Made by a program: the position numbers and the translations under genes. A stretch of DNA of 12,500 nucleotides from Chrysomallon squamiferum (lineage: Eukaryota; Mollusca; Gastropoda; Neomphalida; Peltospiridae), in contig CM022678.1 of assembly GCA_012295275.1 (NCBI GenBank), positions 7,331,059-7,343,558 on the forward strand, written 5' to 3'. The notes under the pieces were generated by a model, which made no database searches, was not told the DNA's origin, and saw only the letters and a list, made by a program, of their open reading frames with translations. Below are positions 1 to 8,875 of this stretch, piece by piece. Positions within the stretch are counted from its first letter, which is position 1. Each line of letters starts with the position of its first letter.

Positions 1-345
1 TTTATTTATTTTATCAGCTTCTTCTTCTTCTTTGACTTTATCCTTTACTACCACTACTACTATAACAACTTCTACAACCTTCTACTAGTATTAATACAGC
101 AACAACAACAACAACTACTACTACTACTATTACTGCTACTACTTCTATTGCTACTATTACTACTATTACTACTTTTTCTACAACTACTACTACTATAACT
201 ACTACTGCTACGACTACGACCTACTACTATTACTAATACAACAACAACTACTACTACTACAACTTACTACTACTATTACTACTACTATTTATTATACTAA
301 TGTTACTACTACTATTATTTATTTATTTATTTATTTATTATTGTT
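1..345. repeat. Imperfect ACT/CTA trinucleotide tract
   Basis: The stretch is built almost wholly of degenerate triplets: CTT near the left edge, then ACT/CTA, AAC and ATT, ending in a short TTTA tetranucleotide run around 315-340. No splice site or reading frame with normal amino-acid composition is seen. It is a decayed trinucleotide microsatellite that is cut by the window edge. Confidence 0.9.
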
Positions 346-1081
346 GTAATGAAATTCAGCTCACCAGTAGATTAATATGTAACCACAACGACTGCGACCC
401 CCATCTTCTTAAATTTCGAACAGCCCCTTGCCTGCATTTCTCCACTTAACGTAACACGAGGTAAATATGACGCATTGCTATTGTACACTTGCACAGTTAA
501 ACGAAACACTTGCCGTATTTCTGTTTAAACAAGCCCATGAATGATTGGAGGGTGTGTGTGTGTGTGTGTCGCCATTTATCCTGCTTTCGTAGATACACGT
601 AAACGAAAAAGAAATCAAACAAAATGTAAACAGTTGTAAGAAGAATTATTTCGCCGTTTATTCGGAATTATTCCAAATCTAGGTGTGTGTGCGTGACGTT
701 TCTGTAATGACGTATGAGGAGAAGGTTTGATATCTGTGTCAGTAGATCCCCTGGAATGGCTCGTTTGAGTTATCGCTTCATCCGAGTTCTTGTTGACTTG
801 TAGATGTGTGTACAGTAATTTGTTTGCTTTCTCGTTTAATGGGAGTAATTAGCACGATCGATTTTTCAGTTATTAAAGTTAACATTTCATCTGAAAGTTT
901 CTTGGGGTTTAAATGTTTAACGGGATCGACTGATTAGGGTTAAGATATTAAATTTAAATTTTGTTTCTAAGTTTTCTTACAGTACTTTTTAAAAAATTAT
1001 ATTTTTATTTTATTTCAGTTTTATCTGTTGTTATAATTTAGTTATATGATGATCATCATCATTACCAATATGCAGCATCAA
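346..1081. other. Unique AT-rich DNA without a recognised gene
   Basis: No exon with plausible splice sites and no long ORF is visible on either strand. It contains a (GT)9 run at about 552-569 and a small region of mixed composition at 350-800 with scattered TGACGT half-sites (near 695 and 709). Sequence towards 960-1020 is very AT-rich. It may be intronic or intergenic; I cannot tell which. Confidence 0.6.
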
Positions 1082-1294
1082 CACCATCAAAATCAGTAAT
1101 AAAAACTACAGCAACAACAACAACAACGATAATAATTATCATTATTATTGCTATTACGACTATTGCCATTTCTACTACTACTAATAATAATAATAAAAAG
1201 AAGAAGAAAAATAGTATAATAATAATATGAGCATAAGCAGACGCATTTATTACTGTTACAACTACTGCTGCTGCTGTTGCTACTGCTACTTCTA

Positions 1295-1349
<55 letters not shown>

Positions 1350-1405
1350 TACTACTACTACTAATAATAATAATCATCATCATAATCATCATCATCATCT
1401 TCATC
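1082..1405. repeat. Composite trinucleotide microsatellite (AAC, ATT, ACT, ATC)
   Basis: Successive blocks of AAC, ATT/ATA and CTG/CTA lead into an almost pure ACT run at about 1300-1362, followed by AAT and ATC blocks to 1405. Open frames here give only poly-Leu, poly-Ser or poly-Val peptides, which is expected from triplet repeats and is not evidence for a protein. Confidence 0.92.
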
Positions 1406-1742
1406 ACCTTCATACATCAAAGACCTACATTTCCGACAAGGAACCAAACTTTTATGGTAACTTTATCTCAAAAAGAAATCACCAACCGGTAACCGGATGT
1501 ATGATTGACGATAAACATCTGCTTCACAGAAGAGTCGAATGTAGGGGAGATAATCTATTTACGTTTTTACTTAACGCCCGATAACCCAAATTCAGTTCGC
1601 GGTTAAGGTGAGAGAGATTTTGTTTCCGACACAGGATTGCCCACACCAGAGACAGCTGCTTGTCTGCCTCCTTCTGAATAATTTCTGATAATTCTTGTCG
1701 ATGAAAGAGAAACTGGATATTAATGTGTTTGAGATAACAGCG
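1406..1742. other. Unique DNA, nothing recognised
   Basis: Mixed-composition sequence without a supported exon, RNA gene or repeat. Minus-strand open frames across it owe part of their length to the adjacent CA array and lack splice or codon support. Confidence 0.5.
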
Positions 1743-1764
1743 TATATATATATATATATACATA

Positions 1765-1813
<49 letters not shown>
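1743..1813. repeat. (TA)n followed by (CA)n microsatellite
   Basis: A TA run at about 1743-1760 is followed after a short CATAC link by a nearly perfect CA run at about 1766-1813. TA-CA compound arrays of this kind recur in inverted order in the window (GT then TA at 5232-5303). Confidence 0.95.
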
Positions 1814-1814
<1 letters not shown>

Positions 1815-1877
1815 GTATGAAGTACGTGCATACAATTATCGTTGTCCATTTCCGATGTGTTAGCAATGGGTGCCATA

Positions 1878-1906
1878 CGTTCGAGTCTCGTCAGCGGCAT
1901 CTGACG
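1878..1906 (+). other. tRNA B-box-like motif joined to a perfect hairpin
   Basis: CGTTCGAGTCTC matches the Pol III B-box consensus (GTTCRANNC). It is followed at once by CGTCAG-CGGCAT-CTGACG, a perfect 6-bp inverted repeat with a 6-base loop. The bases around the B box do not form a proper T-arm and I see no convincing A box or anticodon arm, so this is not a tRNA gene. A decayed tRNA-derived SINE is possible. Chance is also possible. Confidence 0.25.
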
Positions 1907-2246
1907 GGTTTGTGACGTCGTGATTGGACTTTGTCCTCCTGCGCCAGTGCGTTCCCGAATACTGTCTATGTGCAGAGTCTATTCAGACGTACTTAAAACA
2001 GAGAATATTCACACCTCAGTACGTATGTGCCAGTTTTAGGTTTCCCCACCACACACACAAACACACACACACACATTTACACAAATGAACTGGGAATCAA
2101 CTTATCATAGGTCCACAAGTACAACGAAAAAGAAGTAAATGACTTAATTGATCAGTTATTTCTCTTTCAACACCTGAATTTTGTTTGTATCTGGCCCGAC
2201 ATAAGCAATAAATATAAACATTCAAATTGGTCTATATTTAGCCACT
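1907..2246. other. Unique DNA with a short CA run
   Basis: No gene is seen. An interrupted CA microsatellite lies at about 2048-2075. The rest is AT-rich unique sequence. Confidence 0.5.
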
Positions 2247-2271
2247 TGACGTCAATAATACGATGACGTCA
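2247..2271. promoter_or_regulatory. Pair of perfect CRE-type palindromes
   Basis: TGACGTCA occurs at 2247-2254 and again at 2264-2271, 17 bp start to start. TGACGTCA is the consensus full site for CREB/ATF-type bZIP dimers. The sequence match is direct. Function is inferred, since no promoter or transcription start is identified nearby. A second pair with a similar AT-rich spacer lies at 12282-12307. Confidence 0.45.
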
Positions 2272-2539
2272 GCATAATAGAAACTTTGACTTTATTTGTT
2301 CGCTGTTATAACAAAGCCGTGTTTTGAAATAAGGTATGTAAACTTTAAATTGAAGCGATTATTGTTGTTGTTGTTGCTGTTTTTGTATTAAGTATTTATT
2401 ATACACAATATTAAATCAATTTCTAAGTATAGAGGAATCATATATTTTCACACCAAAGAAATAAATTTAACCTGATCGATAGCAAATCTTATGATTCACC
2501 AAATCTCGGTTCAGGCTGCAATTAATTAATACACGATTC

Positions 2540-2585
2540 AGACACACACACACAAAGACACACACATACACACACACACACATCC

Positions 2586-2623
<38 letters not shown>

Positions 2624-2642
2624 GCACACACACACAAACACA
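2540..2642. repeat. Interrupted (CA)n microsatellite
   Basis: CA dinucleotides run through this stretch with interruptions by AAAG, TA, TC, AA and CG. Minus-strand Cys-Val repeat frames here are products of the microsatellite. Confidence 0.95.
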
Positions 2643-2780
2643 TAACTTTTATTATTAAGATTATAAGAATATACATTTACTGAAAGATTGCTAACACTAA
2701 GTGTCCTATACTTTACGAAAGGAAAAACGTTATTTGAAAGTTAAGAAAAATAAACTTCTAAATAAATTTAGACAACAAAC

Positions 2781-2926
<146 letters not shown>

Positions 2927-3002
2927 ACAAGGATGAAAGAATGAAAAAAACTATTTATTTATTTATTTTTTTATTTTGTTGGTTATTTGGTATAAAAGTG
3001 TA

Positions 3003-3680
3003 GATAATCAGCAATAACCTCGGATTATCTGTGTTTGATCAGAAACTCGGGTTTATTCCCAATTCCTCCGCGGTTCGTTTCTCGTCATTGTGACGTTTTT
3101 GTAACCCGAACGAATTAGAAACGAGCGTCTCCCGAGCTTGACGTTCAAACCAAAGTAGAGAAAACACAGTTACTGTCTGCAATATCAATCCCGTTTTTGT
3201 ACAGCGAGCCATTCGAATTTCTGCCCCTCAACCGTCAATCGATTTCGCGCTCGCCAAAACGTGTTTAGGGGCGCGTTTTTGATTGACAAGTGTTTGTTAC
3301 TTGGTTACCGTCTGCAGATGGTAACGTTTCGCTTTGCCGCCTTTTTATTTCACCCCCTACCCCTACCCCCGCCCCCGGGGCTCCCTTGACAAGCCGATGA
3401 ATTTGCAGCTCTGTCAATACATTTTTTTGTGTTTTGAGTTTGTCGAAACTTTCCAAGTGACCGCTTTGACGGTATACTCTGGGAACGGGTCAAGATGCCT
3501 GGCCTACATTTTCGCACTCGATTAACTAATTGAGTCGCGGAGGAAAAAGAAAGAAAAAAAGAAACGACGAGATGTGGCTCGTCGTAATCAGACGTCGTCG
3601 TTGTCGCGTGAAGGAAGCCACTTGTTCGAGAAGAAAGCGCGCGAAGTTTTATGTACGGTGACGTCGTAGCCAGAGGCGGG
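3003..3680. other. CpG-rich island-like segment in AT-rich DNA
   Basis: Composition changes sharply. CG dinucleotides are frequent (for example CTCCGCGGTTCG, GGGGCGCG, GTCGTCGTTGTCGCG, AAGCGCGCG) compared with flanking AT-rich DNA, and several TGACGT half-sites fall inside (near 3091, 3146, 3592, 3659). No exon with splice sites or long conserved-looking frame is visible on either strand. It could be a promoter or first non-coding exon of a gene, or a mobile-element remnant. I found no TATA box or start that decides between these. Confidence 0.4.
3353..3376 (-). promoter_or_regulatory. G-quadruplex-forming motif on the minus strand
   Basis: The + strand has four C-runs of 5, 4, 5 and 5 bases separated by TA, TA and G. 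The minus strand therefore has four G-runs of at least four with loops of one or two bases, fitting the canonical G4 pattern with short loops, which usually gives very stable quadruplexes. The + strand could form an i-motif. It lies inside the CpG-rich segment, as G4 motifs near promoters often do. Confidence 0.7.
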
Positions 3681-3681
3681 T

Positions 3682-3716
3682 AATTTTTTTATTTTTTTAT
3701 TTTTTTATTTTTTTTT
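3682..3716. repeat. A(T)7 octamer repeat
   Basis: About four tandem copies of A followed by seven or more T. Poly-T with periodic A is common at retroelement tails or in slippage-prone DNA, but no element body is recognised beside it. Confidence 0.8.
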
Positions 3717-4135
3717 GAGCTTACAAATAAAATTATGTTACTGTTCCGTGGTGTGTTGGGTTAACGTAATGATTTTTTTTTTTTTTTCAAAAGTTTTTTT
3801 GTTTTTTTGTTTTGCTTCTGGCTGTCCTGTTTTTATAATTCAGAAAAAAGTAATGGTGGTTAACAATTTAAGGTTAAGATATCGATGGTTATCGCTGTAG
3901 CGGTGAAGGTGTAAAATGTTCCCCATGTAAATTTATTTTTAAAAGTAAGTGATTGTTAATGTTTCCATGTTGTTGGTTTTGGTTTATTTTTTCTTTCTTC
4001 TTCTTGTTGCAATCTTGATATTAATGTAGGTATGTAAATAAATTATTTTTTAAAAAAGGAATATATCTATAAAATGTAAGATGAAGTGAAAGAAGAATAT
4101 GACAGAAAGAAGCAAAGAGACTGAGAGAGATAGAG

Positions 4136-4637
<502 letters not shown>

Positions 4638-4653
4638 CAGTCTGAATAGACTG
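4638..4653. other. Short perfect hairpin
   Basis: CAGTCT-GAAT-AGACTG is a perfect 6-bp inverted repeat around a 4-base loop. No function is evident. Confidence 0.4.
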
Positions 4654-4702
4654 TTATCACGGGTTATGGCGGATAGAATCAGAAACCTCAACTGACTGCA
4701 GA

Positions 4703-4734
4703 CTCGATATTTAAAGGTCTCGATATTTAAAGGT
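4703..4734. repeat. Perfect 16-bp tandem duplication
   Basis: CTCGATATTTAAAGGT occurs twice head to tail without mismatch, so the duplication is recent or conserved. It lies in otherwise unique DNA. Confidence 0.85.
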
Positions 4735-4919
4735 GTCGTTGGTTGTGTATACTAATTGGTAAGTCAGATAGAAATCACTCGTATGTTGTCTGTGAAACAC
4801 AATGAATCACAGTTCAAGTGATACGTAACTAATACAGTAAGCATGAAGTGACAGTTTATACAGAACTAAACAATCTTTTCAAAGACTTTATTCACGACAT
4901 TATGCCACCCATTCACAAA

Positions 4920-5008
<89 letters not shown>
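4920..5008. repeat. (ATAC)n then (TA)n composite microsatellite
   Basis: An ATAC tetranucleotide run (about 4920-4948) passes via ATTTTA into a TA run of roughly 54 bp ending at 5008. Degenerate GTAT/TGTA repeats follow to about 5125. Confidence 0.95.
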
Positions 5009-5009
<1 letters not shown>

Positions 5010-5231
5010 GGATGGATTTATGCACGTGTATGTGTGTATGTATCACTATGTATATGTATACATGTACAAATTTAGTATTACGTATGTATGTAAGTATGTG
5101 TGTATGTATGTATATTTTATGTATGTACGTAAATACCTGTGTGTGTCTGTACGGTGTGTTTGTGTACTGTACATGTCTATAAATAATATAAATTAATCCC
5201 TATATTTTGTTTGTCATTGCTCCTCACATTT

Positions 5232-5257
5232 TGTGTATGTGTGTATGTGTGTGTGTC

Positions 5258-5303
<46 letters not shown>
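5232..5303. repeat. (GT)n then (TA)n microsatellite
   Basis: GT repeats with TATG interruptions run to about 5284 and join a TA run ending at 5303. Confidence 0.95.
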
Positions 5304-5806
5304 CCTGTATTTTTCAGTCTTTCTTTTTGTTTTGATTTGTACTCAGCTGATCAGTTTTTCTCAACGTTTCTTCCTTTTCTTTTTCACTCTCTTTCTATCA
5401 TTTTTACTTCGCTTTGTTTCAATTTTTGTACAGGTTAATAAGATTTTTAAAAACTCTTTTCGTCAAGTTTAGTAAACCACTACTTGTAATGGCCGCATCA
5501 CAATAAATCCAGAGTTATAACAGAATCTCTCATTTATTTTATTATGTTTTTATCAAATCCAGTATAATGCCCGGGTAGTGTTTATGTGTATAATTACATA
5601 TTATTATACTGTTCTGCAATACAGTATGATGCTCGAATTTTTGGCACTGAATAGCGAAATCCCACATCGGTCGGCAAGAAATGATATGTACTAGCAAAGA
5701 GATTGTACGTTGTGTAACATAGTGGTTACACATAACCGCACAAAAGTTGCATGTTATAGAGATAAAAAGGTGTTACACTTTACAGCAAATATATTTAGAC
5801 ATTAAA
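5304..5806. other. AT-rich unique DNA leading into the minisatellite
   Basis: No exon is supported. From about 5710 to 5806 isolated fragments such as GGTTACACATAA and GTGTTACACTTTACAGCAAAT resemble units of the array that begins at 5807, so this end is probably a decayed left flank of the minisatellite. Confidence 0.5.
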
Positions 5807-6310
5807 GCAAATAGGTTACACAGTATAGCGAATAAGTTATACAGTATAGCAAATAGGTTACACAGTATAGCAAATAGGTTATACAGTATAGCAAATAGGT
5901 TACACAGTATAGCAAATAGGTTACACAGTATAGCGAATAAGTTATACAGTATAGCAAATAGGTTACACAGTATAGCAAATAGGTTATACAGTATAGCAAA
6001 TAGGTTATACAGTATAGCAAATAGGTTATACAGTATAGCAAATAGGTTACACAGTATAGCGAATAAGTTATACAGTATAGCAAATAGGTTACACAGTATA
6101 GCAAATAGGTTACACAGTATAGCAAATAGGTTACACAGTATAGCAAATAGGTTACACAGTATAGCAAATAGGTTATACAGTATAGCAAATGGGTTACACA
6201 GTATAGCAAATGGGTTACACAGTATAGCAAATAGGTTATACAGTATAGCAAATAGGTTATACAGTATAGCAAATAGGTTATACAGTATAGCAAATAGGTT
6301 ACACATCACA
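5807..6310. repeat. Homogeneous 21-bp minisatellite, about 24 units
   Basis: Each unit carries the core GGTTACACAGTATAGCAAAT plus one base, and units follow head to tail with no spacer. Variation is concentrated at few positions: a C/T change (TTACAC or TTATAC), a linked GCGAATAAG variant at 5828, 5933 and 6059, and GGG for AGG in two units. Because 21 is divisible by three, every stop-free frame stays open on both strands; the + frame reads as the heptad IANRLHS/IANRLYS. Recurrence of the variant unit after five and then six units suggests block duplication. I see no promoter, splice site or upstream exon that would make it coding. Confidence 0.97.
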
Positions 6311-7006
6311 GAAAACGGTTTACACGTGTAGATCATATATTACAGTTTTTAGAAAAAAAGGTTCTCGTTGTAATAAAATCTTTACATATCACGTCACCGA
6401 AAAGACATTACAGATTTAGGTAAAAAAGTAACAAATTATAGCAAACAGTTATCCCATAATAACAAAGACGTCACAAATTCTGGGAAAATGTCGCAAGTTA
6501 CAGTAAAAACTTTACAAGTTATAGCAAAGACGTTACAAGTTACTGAAAAGACGTTACAGGTTACTGAAAAGACGTTACAAGTTGTGGCAAAAACCTTACA
6601 AGTCATATGAAAGACGTTACAAGTTGCTGAAAAGACGTTACACATTATGGGAAAGACGTTACAAGTTATATCAAAGACGTTACAAACTACTAAAAATATG
6701 TCACATATTATGGCAAGGACATTACAAACTATAGCAAGCACTTTAAAGGTTATATGAAAGACGTTTCAAGTTATATCAGCGACGTTACAATTTACTGAAA
6801 AGACGTTACAAGTTATATCAAAGACGTTACAAGTCACAGAAAATACGTTACAAACCCGAAAAGACGTTACAAGTTATATCAAAGACATTACAAGCTACTG
6901 AAAATACGTTACAACTTACTGAAAAGACGTTACAAGTTATACCAAAAAGACGTTACAAGCTACCGAAAAGACGTTACAAGTTATGAGAAAAAAAACAACT
7001 TTACAC
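6311..7006. repeat. Diverged continuation of the 21-bp array around a GTTACA core
   Basis: GTTACA, usually within GACGTTACAAGTTA, recurs. From 6532 to 6847 I find the core (or a one- or two-base variant of it) at exact 21-bp steps through sixteen units, despite strong divergence between cores. Single slips of 19, 23 and 27 bp occur after 6847. The unit aligns with the homogeneous array to the left: on the minus strand both begin TGTAAC, so the reading CNLFAIL becomes CNVFSVT. This is one repeat family with a young left half and an old right half. No gene is supported. Confidence 0.9.
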
Positions 7007-7009
7007 GTG

Positions 7010-7340
7010 AGAGAAAAGAGGCTGTGTGTGTTATCGCCTTAACCAGAGCGACACGGAGCCACGGAAGTAAATAATCTCTCGACTCGATGCTAACGAACGT
7101 AACAAAGCAGCAGACTGCTGCCGTAATAGACCGCTGCCCTCCGCCGACAGCAAACACGTCAACATCGGCACAAAATCAATGTCTGGTCAGTGAAGATATT
7201 AGATTTTCCCCTTGTTTACGTCTGCGGCTGGACAGCGGTCAGAGAAAAGGTAGGGCATAGGTCACAGGCTTCCCTCGCGAGAGGGTGACTCCGGTGAACA
7301 CGAGAGTACAGACGGATTGCGAAGGAAAATGTTGTTTAGT
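7010..7340. other. GC-richer, hairpin-rich unique segment
   Basis: Abruptly richer in C and G than either flank. Visible structures are GCAGCA-GAC-TGCTGC at 7107-7121 (perfect 6-bp stem); CCCTC-GCGA-GAGGG at 7272-7285, a 5-bp stem with a GNRA-type tetraloop, flanked by GTCA and TGAC at 7261 and 7286; and an imperfect inverted repeat between 7129-7149 and 7221-7240 sharing CAGCGGTC. No long ORF exists. It could be a non-coding exon, a regulatory island, a structured RNA or an old mobile element; nothing seen decides. Confidence 0.4.
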
Positions 7341-7382
7341 TTGTTTTTGATGATGCTGGCGTTCGTAGAAACTGATGGGTTC

Positions 7383-7405
7383 TTTTTTTTTTTTTTTTTT
7401 TTTTT
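7383..7405. repeat. Poly-T tract
   Basis: An uninterrupted run of 23 T. It could be the reverse complement of a retroelement poly-A tail, but no element body is recognised beside it. Confidence 0.8.
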
Positions 7406-7579
7406 CTGTCAATATTTTTTTTGTATGAAATAAGCTTTCTGAGATTTGCTTTCTAAAAAGAATCCTCTATGTGTGTTTTTCTTGTGCCTGTCTATCAGTC
7501 TGTCTGTCTGTCTCTCTTCATGTATACTTAATTTCTTCAATTTATCTTATATCTGTTTATCAGTCTCTATATATCCATC

Positions 7580-7583
<4 letters not shown>

Positions 7584-7644
<61 letters not shown>

Positions 7645-7647
7645 GTC

Positions 7648-7680
<33 letters not shown>

Positions 7681-7695
7681 GTCTGTCTCTCTCTG

Positions 7696-7783
<88 letters not shown>

Positions 7784-7799
7784 CCTCTCCTCTCTTCTC
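7584..7799. repeat. (CT)n microsatellite with CTGT interruptions
   Basis: A CT array of over 200 bp, broken by GTCTGT blocks near 7641, 7655, 7681 and 7695 and ending in CCTCT repeats. CTGT and CATC tetranucleotides follow to about 7905. It is the reverse complement of the GA arrays elsewhere in the window. Confidence 0.96.
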
Positions 7800-8075
7800 T
7801 GACTTCCCCTCTGTGGTTCACTCTTCGTCTTCTCTCGTTTTCTTTCATCTATCTGTCTGTCTGTCTTTATAATCTATCTGCGTATCTATCCATCCATCCA
7901 TCTGTATATTTAATCTGGGGATTTTCTGTGCATCTGTATGTGTGTCTGCATATCTATGTATATGTACATATGCATATATGTGTATCTGTTTGTATGTATG
8001 TAATGATGCTAAAGTTACGGTACCCTTCTTTACACATATTGAATATCCTTTTCATTTTTCTTTTTTTATCTTTTT

Positions 8076-8076
<1 letters not shown>

Positions 8077-8105
<29 letters not shown>
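8077..8105. repeat. (TTTC)n tetranucleotide microsatellite
   Basis: About seven tandem TTTC units in T-rich sequence. Confidence 0.9.
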
Positions 8106-8108
<3 letters not shown>

Positions 8109-8507
8109 TTATATTTTTTAATATAAATTAATACATCTGATCATTAATTTCTACATTTCATTAAATTACTTAACGCAGATTAAATGTATATTTCGTTTTA
8201 AAAACGACAGGGATCTTTAATTAGTTATATATATCTAGTTCAGTTGTCCTTACACAACCTAGATTGATCAAGAAAATGTTTCGCCCGCAGTTCTTTGGAA
8301 GTAAGAGTATCAAACAGTCCATATAATATTAAATGTTATTTCACGAATTCGACTGACCATGAGAATAGTTATCTGAGCAAGAACTACGTGTATTGAAAAA
8401 TATTTGTATTATTAAAAATATTGACTTCAACTCGTACGTTCATCAGTACTGTTTATCTATCGAGACTTTGGATCAAAGGATTTCGAAAGATCCTTATACT
8501 ATTTGTG
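8106..8507. other. AT-rich unique DNA, no gene recognised
   Basis: No exon, RNA gene or clear repeat. Motifs such as TTTGGA and ATATTAAA echo the degenerate repeat starting near 8508, so the right part may be an older margin of that array. Confidence 0.45.
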
Positions 8508-8875
8508 TTATTAAAATATTATTATTATTATTTGACCTAGGAATCCGTTATAATTGTTAAACAGACTCACTTTGGAAAGAAATATTCGCGTTAAAATATT
8601 TCTATATGACCTCGGCTGGTGTGACAAACCTTACTAAGCTAGTTCTAGGGACCAGTTATTTTGGGAAAATTCCTGTAATGTTAAATTATCTCTTTATGAA
8701 GTCGCTTGATTAGACAAAGCTAAATAAGCCAATCTTTGGAATCAAGTATTCAGGAAAATAAAAATATATATATGATGTTAAATTGCTTCTGTATAACTTT
8801 GATGGGTGCAACAAAACTTACTAAACTAATCTTTGGAATGAAATATTCTGGAAATGTTCAAGTATTGATAAATTA
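8508..8875. repeat. Diverged tandem repeat of about 90 bp
   Basis: Similar blocks opening with GTTAAAATATT, GTTAAATTATC, GTTAAATTGCT and GATAAATTATT start at about 8590, 8680, 8777 and 8867 (spacing 90, 97, 90), probably preceded by one at about 8508. Shared internal landmarks are CTTTATGA/CTGTATAA, ACAAA..TTACTAA and TTTGGAAT.AA.TATT. Identity between units is only moderate, so the array is old. It abuts the 84-86-bp splice-acceptor array and may be a more ancient stage of it. Confidence 0.6.

Noticed and set aside
1062-1492. Poly-Leu, poly-Ser and poly-Val frames on both strands
   Set aside because: They are translations of the ACT/ATT/ATC triplet tract in several frames at once.
1878-1906. 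tRNA gene
   Set aside because: The T-arm does not pair, and no A box, anticodon arm or acceptor stem could be drawn.
3353-3376. Interstitial telomere repeat suggested by CCCTACCCCTACCCCC
   Set aside because: Telomeric CCCTAA is not present. The run is an irregular C-tract better described as a G-quadruplex motif.
3334-3525. Small frames on both strands across the CpG-rich segment
   Set aside because: They are short, overlap each other antisense and show no domain or splice evidence.
5807-6310. Resemblance to a CRISPR array
   Set aside because: Units are contiguous 21-bp repeats with no unique spacers, and the surroundings are eukaryotic.
5747-6331. Long open frame of IANRLHS-type heptad repeats, and its open antisense frames
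   Set aside because: The frames are open because the repeat is 21 bp, divisible by three, with no stop in the unit. There is no splice, start-context or composition evidence for a protein, and three frames on two strands are open at once.
6436-6741. Minus-strand frame with repeating CNVF heptads
   Set aside because: It is the antisense of the decayed 21-bp array; its regularity is explained by the repeat period.
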